The notes under the pieces are model-generated. The model was given only the letters and a program-made list of their open reading frames with translations, made no database searches and was not told the origin of the DNA. The translations under genes and the position numbers were made by a program. Shown here piece after piece: positions 1-6,198 of a stretch of DNA of 6,198 nucleotides. The stretch comes from an uncultured Alistipes sp. (GTDB taxonomy: Bacteria > Bacteroidota > Bacteroidia > Bacteroidales > Rikenellaceae): assembly GCA_947174295.1 (NCBI GenBank), contig CAMWIG010000125.1:1-6198 (forward strand). The letters are read 5' to 3'. The first letter of the stretch is position 1; each line of letters opens with the position of its first letter.

Positions 1-606
1 GCATTCAGCGAAGGATGGAACCGCGCCACACGCGACATCGAGCTGGAACGTCAGGGAATCGAGCATAAGAGCATGCTGTTCTCGGTGAGGCCGTCGGTAT
101 TCGGCGGATGGGTGGGGCTCGAATCGGATTTCGAGCACATAGGCTTGCGTGCCAACGTCTGCGAAGCGCTGGTGGACGTGGAAATCACCGACTGCACGAA
201 GGCCGACAGCGACACGGTGGCGCTCCTGACACGCTACTACAACCTGACGGCATATATCGAATTAGCTCGGATGTTCGCGTGGCTGGCCATACTGATTCTC
301 TCGGCCTGCATAATCAACTCGCTGCGCAAGAGCATCCGCGACGGCCGCACGCTCGCCGACAGCAACATCACGCTGACGCGCATAATCGGCATACTCATCA
401 TAGCCGCCGAGCTGCTCTCGGCGTGGGAGCTGCACACAGGACACACCGCCGTCGGCGAAATCATGCGTGCCGGCACTACGCTGAGCGTCGAGTCGACATT
501 CCCGGTCGATTACAGCAACCTTGTATTCGGTCTTCTGGTTATCTTCGCCGCCGAGGTGTTCGCCATCGGAGCACGCCTCAGCGAAGAGCAGGAGTACACC
601 ATATAA
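1..606 (+). CDS. DUF2975 family membrane protein, 5'-truncated by window edge
   Basis: The frame is open from base 1 to the TAA at 604-606, so the true start lies upstream of the window. The ATG at 73 is probably internal, because the residues before it (GWNRATRDIELERQGIEHKS) read like ordinary family sequence. Three hydrophobic segments are visible, at about bases 253-324, 373-432 and 514-576. A non-membrane region precedes them, and family members usually have another N-terminal helix that would lie outside the window. The C-terminus (LLVIFAAEVFAIGARLSEEQ, then EYTI) is the hallmark ending of DUF2975 proteins: a last helix, then a G-x-x-L-x-E-E-Q-E/D motif. The biochemical role of the family is unknown. 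It is typically encoded next to a small YozG-like HTH regulator, as here, which suggests a membrane partner or sensor for that regulator. The family call is from memory of the motif and the gene pairing. Confidence 0.85.
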   Translation, partial: AFSEGWNRATRDIELERQGIEHKSMLFSVRPSVFGGWVGLESDFEHIGLRANVCEALVDVEITDCTKADSDTVALLTRYYNLTAYIELARMFAWLAILILSACIINSLRKSIRDGRTLADSNITLTRIIGILIIAAELLSAWELHTGHTAVGEIMRAGTTLSVESTFPVDYSNLVFGLLVIFAAEVFAIGARLSEEQEYTI

Positions 607-617
607 TATTGAAAGAG

Positions 618-671
618 ATGAACATAACGATACAAACGATTCACTCGGGGGGGGGTAAGTCATGGCGATAA
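618..671 (+). other. Short upstream ORF (17 codons) overlapping the HTH gene start
   Basis: An ATG at 618 preceded by purine-rich GAAAGAG opens a 17-codon frame (MNITIQTIHSGGGKSWR) ending at TAA 669-671. It overlaps the first 10 bases of the HTH gene in another frame. It runs through the G9 tract, so the tract length sets where this frame ends. There is no evidence that it is translated. It is listed because it could act as a leader ORF for the regulator, or could be chance. Confidence 0.25.
647..655 (+). repeat. Homopolymer tract G9 in the leader of the HTH gene
   Basis: Nine consecutive G lie 6 nt upstream of the HTH start codon (spacer TAAGTC). The tract sits where a Shine-Dalgarno would, and G-rich RNA could pair with the anti-SD through G-C and G-U pairs. 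Homopolymers of this length are prone to slipped-strand length change in bacteria, and are also a common sequencing error site. This gene-free gap (607-661) holds no visible terminator. Confidence 0.75.
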
Positions 672-883
672 TAATCAACATAGACGTGATGATGGCCAAA
701 CGGAAGATGTCGCTCGGCGAGTTGTCGGAGCGCGTGGACATTACCCCCGCGAACATGTCGATACTCAAAAACGGCAAGGCCAAGGCCGTCCGTTTCTCGA
801 CGCTCGAAGCCATTTGCCGCGTGCTCGACTGCCAGCCGGGAGACATAATCGAATACCGCCCCGACGAGAACGAAGAACAATAA
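662..883 (+). CDS. XRE-family HTH transcriptional regulator, YozG-like, DUF2975 partner
   Basis: This is a 73-aa cytoplasmic DNA-binding protein of the short Cro/CI-like HTH type. An N-terminal strand (AIIINIDVMMAKRKM, residues 2-16) leads into the helix-turn-helix. Helix 2 is about residues 18-26 (LGELSERVD) and the recognition helix about 28-38 (TPANMSILKNG). The C-terminal LEAICRVLDCQPGDIIEY (48-65) is the family signature. The length is normal for YozG-type regulators. The start at 662 is supported because an in-frame TAA lies at 656-658. Methionines 10 and 11 are possible alternative starts, but they would remove the conserved first strand. The gene lies 55 nt after the DUF2975 gene, and the two are presumably co-transcribed. 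Target genes are unknown; autoregulation of the pair is the usual assumption. The C-terminus is acidic (DENEEQ). Confidence 0.9.
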   Translation: MAIIINIDVMMAKRKMSLGELSERVDITPANMSILKNGKAKAVRFSTLEAICRVLDCQPGDIIEYRPDENEEQ

Positions 884-918
884 ACATTACAATACAAACT
901 CACTAAACAAATTCCACT

Positions 919-3750
919 ATGAAAAGGTTAATGATGACGGCAGCGGCCCTCGTGCTCGCAGCCACCGCAGCCTTCGCGCAGTTGAATCCCTACGAGCCTA
1001 TTGCCGCCGACAAGGAGCTCCGCACGGGTCGACTCGACAACGGCATGACTTATTACCTGCGCCACAACGAAAAGCCGAAAGGTCAGGCGGATTTCTACAT
1101 CCTCCACAATGTCGGTGCGATTCAGGAAAACGACTCCCAGCAGGGTCTGGCTCACTTCCTCGAACACATGGCCTTCAACGGCACGAAGAATCTTCCCGAC
1201 AAGATGCTCATCCAGTACCTCGAAAAGGTCGGCGTGAAGTTCGGCGCGAACCTCAATGCCGGAACATCGTGGGACTACACCATCTACAACATGAGCGACG
1301 TGCCGACTTCGCGTCAGGGCATCGTCGACACGGCGCTTCTCATCCTGCACGACTGGTCGCAGTTCATCACCCTCGACCCTAAGGAGATCGACAACGAGCG
1401 CGGCGTCATCATGGAGGAGCTCCGCACCCGCGACGGCGCGCAGTGGCGCTCGACCATCAAGATGTTGCAGGCCGTGGGCAAGGGCACGAAGTATGCCGAG
1501 CGCAACCTCATCGGCTACCTCGACGGTTTGAAGTCGTTCGGCCACGACCAGCTCGAAGAGTTCTACCACACATGGTATCGCCCCGACTATCAGGCGGTAA
1601 TCGTCGTCGGTGACATCGACGTCGACGCTGTGGAAGCTCAAATCAAGAGCCTCATGTCCGACATTCCGGCTCCGGCGGCCGACGCTCCCCAGAAGGAGTA
1701 CTACACCGCTCCCGACAACGACGCCCCCATCGTGTCGATTAACACCGACCCCGAGATGATGGCCTCCTACATCCAGCTCTTCATCAAGCGTCCGGCCCTG
1801 CCGAACGAGGCCAACGGCGTGGTTTACGGCCGCATGCTCGAAATCATGACCGACTACATCTCGACCATGGAGAACTCGCGTCTGAGCGACATCTCGATGA
1901 AGCCCGACGCTCCGTTCATCAGCGCCTCGATGTTCGACGGCAGCATCGGCATCATGCCGACGGTCGACATGACCCAGTTCTTCGTGCGCACCGAGGACGG
2001 CAAGCTCCTCGAAGGCTTCGAGGCCGTGTATGCCGAGATGGAGAAGATTCGCCGCTTCGGCTTCACCGACGGTGAGTACGAGCGCGCGCAGAACGACCTG
2101 ATGCGTGCCGCCGAGCAGCACTACGCCAACCGCAACGACCGCCGCAACTCGGAGTATGTAGACATGTACGTCAAGAACTATCAGAACAACTCTCCCGTGC
2201 CCGACGCCGAGACCGAGTGGCAGCTCGACAGCATGCTCATCAAGTCGATTCCGCTGGAACAGCTCAACATGATTGCCTCGCGTCTGATTGTCCCGACGAA
2301 TCAGGTAATCGTGGTCAACGCTCCCGAGAAGGAGGGCATCGCCAATCCGACCGAGGAGCAGATTCTCGCCTCGATAGTCAAGATTCAGAACGCCGAGTTG
2401 GAGGCTTACGAGGATACCACGGTCAAGGAGCCGCTGATTGCCGACGAGAGCCAGCTCAAAGGTTCGGCCGTGAAGAAGGTCGCACAGAACGACGTGCTCG
2501 GCACGACGGAGTGGACGCTCAAAAACGGCATCCGCATCCTCGTCAAGCCCACCGACCTGAAAGCCGACGAGGTCATCATGACGGCCAAGACGCTGGGCGG
2601 TCTGTCGAACCTCGACAACACCGACTACTACACCGGCGACTTCCTCCCCTACTTCGTGGCTTACGGCGGCGTGTCGAAGTTCTCGGCCAACGACCTGCGC
2701 AAGCAGCTCTCCGGCAAGAGCGCCAACGTCATGCCCTACACCGCCGACTACGAACACGGCATGCAGGGTCAGTGCTCGCCCAAGGATTTGGAGACGATGC
2801 TCCAACTGCTCTACCTGCGCTTCACCGCTCCCCGCTTTACGGAGGATGACAGCAACACGCTGATGCGCAACTTCCGCGCTCAGGTGGAGAACCTCCGTTC
2901 GAATCCCGACGTGAAGTTCGAGGAGGAGTTCAACAAGGTGCTCTACAACGACAACTTCCGCCGTCAGATAATCTCCGCCGAGGTGCTCGACATGGTCGAC
3001 TTCAACCGTCTGCAAGCCGTGCACGACCAGCTCTTCTCTGGCGCCAACAGCTTCACGTTCACCTTTGTCGGCAATGTCGACATGGAGACGCTGAAACCTC
3101 TGGTCGAGAAGTATATCGGTTCGCTGCCCGTACAGAAGAAGCTCTGCAACTACGCCGACGACGGAGTGAAGACCGTCAAGGGCAATGTCGACTACGCATT
3201 CCGCACCCCGATGCAGCAGCCCAAGGTATCGGTTCGCTACTATCTGTCGGGCGACTGCGACTACTCCATCGAGAACCGCATGAAGATGACCTACCTCACG
3301 CAGGCGCTCTCGTCGCGCTACCTCGAATCGGTTCGCGAGGAGAAGGGCGGTTCCTACGGTGTGCAGGTCTACGGTTCGTCGAAAATCATTCCCGAGCAGA
3401 CCTACGGCATGACCATAGCATTCGACACCAACGAGGAGATGGCCGACGAGCTGTGCGAGGTAATCCTCGCCGAGCTCGACAAGATGGCAGCCGAAGGCCC
3501 CATCGACGAGGATTTCAACAAGACCCGCGAGTTCCTGAACAAGAACTGGAACAACACTCTCGAAGAGAACGCCGGCTGGGTCCGCTACATCGACGAGTAC
3601 TACTTCAACGGTCTCGACTACATCTCCAACTACCAGAACACGCTCAACGCCACGACGCAGCAGGATGTGCGCGACTTCATGCGCAAGATGCTCGCCGACG
3701 GCAATGTGGTGAAGGTGGTCATGCGTCCCGAGGCTGCCGAAGCCGAATAA
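919..3750 (+). CDS. Exported M16 family zinc metalloprotease (PqqL/pitrilysin-like)
   Basis: This 943-aa protein has a Sec signal peptide (MKRLMMTAAALVLAATAAFA, likely cleaved before QLNPYEP), so it probably acts in the periplasm. The N-terminal half is the catalytic M16 unit. The inverted zinc motif HFLEH is at 79-83, with H79 and H83 as zinc ligands and E82 as the general base. E160 in DNERGVIMEE is exactly 76 residues after H83, the classic HxxEH-x76-E spacing. The second half, from about residue 540 (TEWTLKNGIRILV), repeats the M16 fold without a zinc site. It keeps the conserved Arg/Tyr pair (R806 and Y813 in VREEKGGSYGV) that helps bind substrate in the family. Length and two-half layout match PqqL-like proteases, which cleave peptides inside a closed chamber; the substrate here is unknown. 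The start follows an A-rich 35-nt gap after the HTH gene with no clear SD or promoter, so read-through from upstream is plausible. A hairpin terminator follows the stop. Confidence 0.95.
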   Translation: MKRLMMTAAALVLAATAAFAQLNPYEPIAADKELRTGRLDNGMTYYLRHNEKPKGQADFYILHNVGAIQENDSQQGLAHFLEHMAFNGTKNLPDKMLIQYLEKVGVKFGANLNAGTSWDYTIYNMSDVPTSRQGIVDTALLILHDWSQFITLDPKEIDNERGVIMEELRTRDGAQWRSTIKMLQAVGKGTKYAERNLIGYLDGLKSFGHDQLEEFYHTWYRPDYQAVIVVGDIDVDAVEAQIKSLMSDIPAPAADAPQKEYYTAPDNDAPIVSINTDPEMMASYIQLFIKRPALPNEANGVVYGRMLEIMTDYISTMENSRLSDISMKPDAPFISASMFDGSIGIMPTVDMTQFFVRTEDGKLLEGFEAVYAEMEKIRRFGFTDGEYERAQNDLMRAAEQHYANRNDRRNSEYVDMYVKNYQNNSPVPDAETEWQLDSMLIKSIPLEQLNMIASRLIVPTNQVIVVNAPEKEGIANPTEEQILASIVKIQNAELEAYEDTTVKEPLIADESQLKGSAVKKVAQNDVLGTTEWTLKNGIRILVKPTDLKADEVIMTAKTLGGLSNLDNTDYYTGDFLPYFVAYGGVSKFSANDLRKQLSGKSANVMPYTADYEHGMQGQCSPKDLETMLQLLYLRFTAPRFTEDDSNTLMRNFRAQVENLRSNPDVKFEEEFNKVLYNDNFRRQIISAEVLDMVDFNRLQAVHDQLFSGANSFTFTFVGNVDMETLKPLVEKYIGSLPVQKKLCNYADDGVKTVKGNVDYAFRTPMQQPKVSVRYYLSGDCDYSIENRMKMTYLTQALSSRYLESVREEKGGSYGVQVYGSSKIIPEQTYGMTIAFDTNEEMADELCEVILAELDKMAAEGPIDEDFNKTREFLNKNWNNTLEENAGWVRYIDEYYFNGLDYISNYQNTLNATTQQDVRDFMRKMLADGNVVKVVMRPEAAEAE

Positions 3751-3774
3751 TCGGCGCACAACACCCCGATACGA

Positions 3775-3807
3775 CGGAGCCGGACTCGTGAAAAGAGTCC
3801 GGCTCTG
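3775..3807 (+). terminator. Intrinsic-type hairpin terminator after the M16 protease gene
   Basis: A perfect 11-bp stem, GAGCCGGACTC (3777-3787) and GAGTCCGGCTC (3795-3805), encloses the loop GTGAAAA. A G-U pair (3776/3806) and a C-G pair (3775/3807) can extend it. The 3' tail (TGTTGCATAT) is only weakly U-rich, so efficiency is uncertain. It begins 24 nt after the protease stop codon and abuts the promoter of the next gene. Confidence 0.75.
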
Positions 3808-3838
3808 TTGCATATATGCCCAATTGTGAGTACTTTTG
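3807..3838 (+). promoter_or_regulatory. Bacteroidota-type promoter for the LTA synthase-family gene
   Basis: TACTTTTG at 3831-3838 is an exact match to the Bacteroidota -7 consensus TAnnTTTG. GTTG at 3807-3810 matches three of four bases of the -33 box TTTG, with a 20-nt spacer, which is within the normal range. Transcription would start near 3842-3847, giving a leader of about 26-31 nt before the ATG at 3873. The spacer contains the palindrome GCATATATGC (3810-3819). Confidence 0.75.
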
Positions 3839-3872
3839 CAGCGGTATAGCAACATAGATTCACTGTCATAAT

Positions 3873-5930
3873 ATGCAAAGCAATTTGAAATTCGTCGCCC
3901 GCATCTACCTCAAACTCGCGGCACTCGCCATGGCGACAGGCGCACTGACGCGTATCGTCCTGCTGTTCAATTCGCAGACGACCGACATCGGTTTTTCGGC
4001 CGGCGAATGGCTCGAAGTCTTTCTGCTGGGAGCCGTCAACGACCTGTGCGCCATAACGCTCGGCTTCGTGTTCATGATGCTCTTCACGGCCAGCATCTCC
4101 GATGCCAAATACCGCAAACCCTACGGCTACTTCCTGCTCGGCGCTCTCGTCGCGGCTCTCGTCTACGTGACGTGCTTCAATACCGTATTCGACGAGTACG
4201 GCAGCGTCGTGCCGCGCATCGCGGCGGGCATTCTGGGCTTCTGCGCCGCGCAGTTCGCGCTGAAACTCTTCGTGCCGCGCGTGCGCAAATCGTGGACGAC
4301 AGCATGGTTCTGCATCCTGACGACGATATACGTCGGCTCGATTGTGCTGAACGCCGTGTGCGAGGTGGTGTTTTGGAGCGAGTTCGGCGTGCGCTACAAC
4401 TTCATCGCCGTCGACTATCTGGTCTACACCAACGAGGTCGTGGGCAACATCATGGAGTCCTACCCCATCGGCATCATGACGCTCGGGCTTATGCTCGTCA
4501 CCATCGTCATCACGTGGTTTCTCTTCCGTCGCGACATGCCTGAATCCACGCAGCTCGCCGCGGGCGGATGGCGCCTCGCCGCACTGCCGGCATACGCCGC
4601 AGCGGCTGCCGCTGCGTTCGGCATCATGCAGTTCAACGTCCGTTTTCAGGATAGCCCCAACGTATATGTCAACGAGTTGCAGGCCAACGGCGCCTACAAG
4701 TTCTGCGACGCATTCGTGAAGAACGAGCTCGACTACAAGCAGTTCTACATCACCCTGCCCGACAGTGAAGCCGCAGCCCGCATACACGCCGAGTACGGCA
4801 GCACCGGCGACAACCTGCACCGCGTCATGAGCGACCGCGAGGAACGCCGGCCGAACATAGTGCTGATAACCGTCGAATCGCTCTCGGCATCGTTCATGGA
4901 GCGTTTCGGCAACACCCGGCAGCTCACGCCCCGCTTCGACGAACTCTGCACTCAGGGCCTGGCGTTCGACAACATCTACGCCACGGGCAACCGCACGGTC
5001 CGCGGTCTTGAAGCCGTGACGCTGTCGCTCCCGCCATGCCCCGGCCAGAGCATCATCAAGCGTCCGAACAACGGCGGCATGCACTCCACGGCCGAGATTC
5101 TGCGGGACAAAGGCTACTCGACGACATACTTCTACGGCGGCAACGCCTACTTCGACAACATGGAGACCTTCTTCGGCGGCAACGGCTACGAAATCGTCGA
5201 CCAGAAGTGCTACACGCCCGACGAAATCACCTTCGCCAACATTTGGGGCGTCTGCGACGAGGACTCCTACGACAAGGCGCTGAAAGTCCTCGGCGAGAAG
5301 GCAGCTTCGGGCCAGCCGTTCTTCGCCCACATCATGAGTGTGAGCAACCACCGCCCCTACACCTACCCGGCAGGCCGCATCTCGATTCCCAACGACGCCA
5401 AATCGCGCGCCGGAGGAGTCATGTACAGCGACTACGCTCTGGGCGAATTCATCGCCAAGGCACGCCGGCAGCCGTGGTTCGACAACACGGTGTTCCTAAT
5501 CACGGCCGACCACTGCGCCTCTTCGGCCGGAAAGACCGAGATTCCGCTCGCCAAGTATCGCATTCCGGCGCTGATTTACAGCCCGGCATTCGTCGAACCC
5601 GCCGCAGTCGAGACCATGGCATCGCAAATAGACCTCATGCCGACGCTCTTCGCACTGCTCGGGATGGAGTACGACTCGCATCTCTACGGCAAGAACATTC
5701 TCGCCGACGACTTCCGCGAACGCGCCTTCATCGCCACGTATCAGGATTTGGGGTATCTCGACGGCGACACGTTCACCGTGCTGTCGCCCGTATGCCGCGT
5801 CACGCAGTATCGAGTCGTACCGACCGACGACGACCCCTACAATGTCGTACCGCTCGACACCGTCGACGAAGAGATGCTGCACCGCGCCATAAGCTACTAT
5901 CAGACCTCCGGCATGTGGAACAATAGGTAA
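3873..5930 (+). CDS. LTA synthase/sulfatase-family membrane phospho-headgroup transferase
   Basis: This 685-aa protein has an N-terminal polytopic membrane part and a C-terminal extracytoplasmic sulfatase-fold domain. Likely helices are at about 10-32, 47-73, 84-104, 112-133, 143-165, 198-217 and possibly 235-252. The catalytic domain starts near 327 (PNIVLITVES). Family active-site residues are visible: metal ligand E335, nucleophile T375 (TGNRTVRGLE), H493 (SNHRPY), and metal ligands D546 and H547 (TADH). Relatives move the phosphoglycerol or phosphoethanolamine headgroup of a lipid onto a polymer (Gram-positive LtaS, Gram-negative OpgB). Bacteroidota make no classical lipoteichoic acid, so the acceptor here is unknown and may be a periplasmic or envelope glycan. 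Residues matching the LtaS phosphoglycerol pocket appear replaced (YGGNAYFDNM, 421-430). The gene has its own promoter and a strong terminator and looks monocistronic. The ATG at 3873 is chosen because it sits a short leader away from that promoter and opens directly into the first helix region. Confidence 0.92.
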   Translation: MQSNLKFVARIYLKLAALAMATGALTRIVLLFNSQTTDIGFSAGEWLEVFLLGAVNDLCAITLGFVFMMLFTASISDAKYRKPYGYFLLGALVAALVYVTCFNTVFDEYGSVVPRIAAGILGFCAAQFALKLFVPRVRKSWTTAWFCILTTIYVGSIVLNAVCEVVFWSEFGVRYNFIAVDYLVYTNEVVGNIMESYPIGIMTLGLMLVTIVITWFLFRRDMPESTQLAAGGWRLAALPAYAAAAAAAFGIMQFNVRFQDSPNVYVNELQANGAYKFCDAFVKNELDYKQFYITLPDSEAAARIHAEYGSTGDNLHRVMSDREERRPNIVLITVESLSASFMERFGNTRQLTPRFDELCTQGLAFDNIYATGNRTVRGLEAVTLSLPPCPGQSIIKRPNNGGMHSTAEILRDKGYSTTYFYGGNAYFDNMETFFGGNGYEIVDQKCYTPDEITFANIWGVCDEDSYDKALKVLGEKAASGQPFFAHIMSVSNHRPYTYPAGRISIPNDAKSRAGGVMYSDYALGEFIAKARRQPWFDNTVFLITADHCASSAGKTEIPLAKYRIPALIYSPAFVEPAAVETMASQIDLMPTLFALLGMEYDSHLYGKNILADDFRERAFIATYQDLGYLDGDTFTVLSPVCRVTQYRVVPTDDDPYNVVPLDTVDEEMLHRAISYYQTSGMWNNR

Positions 5931-5948
5931 ATCGCCGCCGCATAAATC

Positions 5949-5986
5949 ACGAACAAAGCCTCGATTTTCATCGAGGCTTTGTTCGT
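5949..5986. terminator. Long perfect hairpin, likely bidirectional terminator
   Basis: A 17-bp perfect stem, ACGAACAAAGCCTCGAT (5949-5965) and ATCGAGGCTTTGTTCGT (5970-5986), has a TTTC loop. It begins 19 nt after the LTA synthase-family stop codon. The core GC-rich stem (AGCCTCGAT/ATCGAGGCT) is followed by TTGTTCGT on the + strand. The minus strand also reads T-rich after the core, so it could stop transcription from either side. Confidence 0.85.
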
Positions 5987-6198
5987 ATAAGCAAAAAGAG
6001 CCGTGGCTATCGAACCGCCTTTCGGAATTCGCCTCAAAACCCGGCAGATTTATCAATTAGTAATATTCGATTTCATTCCTCCAGTTCTCGACTCGGCATA
6101 GTCCGAACTCCGTTCGACTCTGCGCTCAGCTTATCGAAAACATTTGGAGTGACGCAGACGACGAGCGATTACAATATTTATAATTACTTCATTAATAA
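5987..6198. other. Gene-free 3' intergenic segment, AT-rich toward the right edge
   Basis: No credible protein-coding start, tRNA or rRNA is seen in these 212 bases. The composition changes within it: mixed sequence to about 6045, an AT-rich stretch (about 6045-6077), a GC-richer structured block (about 6079-6168), then strongly AT-rich sequence to the end (ACAATATTTATAATTACTTC and beyond). The last part could hold a promoter for a gene beyond the window, but no TAnnTTTG match was seen on the + strand. Confidence 0.6.
6073..6168. repeat. Possible dispersed intergenic repeat with alternative hairpins
   Basis: This compact block is GC-richer than its AT-rich flanks. Two mutually exclusive hairpins share bases 6100-6108. 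One pairs AGTTCTCGACT (6083-6093) with AGTCCGAACT (6100-6109), giving 9 bp with a small internal loop. The other pairs AGTCCGAAC (6100-6108) with GTTCGACT (6112-6119), giving 8 bp with one bulged C and a TCC loop. On the minus strand the block is open between a TAA and a TGA and reads KLSAESNGVRTMPSRELEE near its end, without a start codon at its beginning. Its character suggests a dispersed intergenic element, but only one copy is in the window, so repetition is not shown. Confidence 0.35.

Noticed and set aside
73..606. A complete 177-aa gene starting at ATG 73
   Set aside because: The frame is open back to base 1 and the upstream residues look like family sequence, so a truncated longer gene is more likely than a start at 73.
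884..918. A dedicated promoter for the protease gene in the 35-nt gap
   Set aside because: The gap is A-rich but contains no TAnnTTTG or TTTG element, so no promoter is called.
928..3855. A 975-codon open frame on the minus strand opposite the M16 protease gene
   Set aside because: Its translation is low-complexity and rich in V, L, H, E and R, with no recognisable domain, and it runs past the protease stop into the promoter and terminator. It is a by-product of GC-rich codon use in the real gene, which has a signal peptide and an intact zinc motif.
3630..5351. A 573-codon open frame on the minus strand opposite the LTA synthase-family gene
   Set aside because: It has biased composition, no domain, and spans the intergenic terminator and promoter. 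The + strand frame carries all the catalytic motifs.
5999..6051. Possible tRNA-like stretch with GGTTCGAT on the minus strand
   Set aside because: No 7-bp acceptor stem, anticodon arm or D arm could be assembled around it.
5496..6056. A 186-codon minus-strand frame covering the end of the LTA synthase-family gene and the terminator
   Set aside because: It reads through the perfect 17-bp terminator hairpin and opposite conserved coding sequence, with no domain signature.

Overview
This window looks like chromosomal DNA from a Gram-negative member of the Bacteroidota, probably an Alistipes-like gut Bacteroidales. The reasons are a good match to the Bacteroidota promoter (GTTG, 20-nt spacer, TACTTTTG) upstream of the last gene, A/T-rich leaders without a clear Shine-Dalgarno, GC-rich codon use, and the gene families present. 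The genus is inferred from general style, not from a marker gene. No complete mobile element, CRISPR array, rRNA or tRNA was seen.

Layout, all genes on the + strand. (1) Bases 1-606: the 3' part of a DUF2975 membrane protein gene, cut by the left edge of the window. (2) Bases 662-883: a 73-aa XRE/YozG-type helix-turn-helix regulator, the usual partner of DUF2975 proteins. The 55-nt gap before it holds a run of nine G and a 17-codon upstream ORF that overlaps the regulator's start. (3) Bases 919-3750: a 943-aa exported M16 (pitrilysin/PqqL-like) zinc protease with an intact HxxEH-x76-E site, followed by a hairpin terminator. (4) Bases 3873-5930: a 685-aa polytopic LTA synthase/sulfatase-family enzyme with its own promoter. 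A 17-bp perfect hairpin terminator follows it. (5) Bases 5987-6198: gene-free sequence that becomes AT-rich and holds a compact, structured, repeat-like segment.

How the parts fit: the first two genes form a membrane-protein/regulator pair. The protease starts only 35 nt after the regulator with no visible terminator between, so it may be read from the same transcript. The LTA synthase-like gene is a separate transcription unit. Both large products act on or outside the inner membrane (periplasmic proteolysis; transfer of a phospho-alcohol headgroup), but nothing in the sequence ties them to one pathway.

I found no clearly new multi-gene system. The points most worth checking are the G9 tract and overlapping ORF before the regulator, the replaced headgroup-pocket residues in the LTA synthase-like enzyme, and the structured repeat-like segment at the right end.
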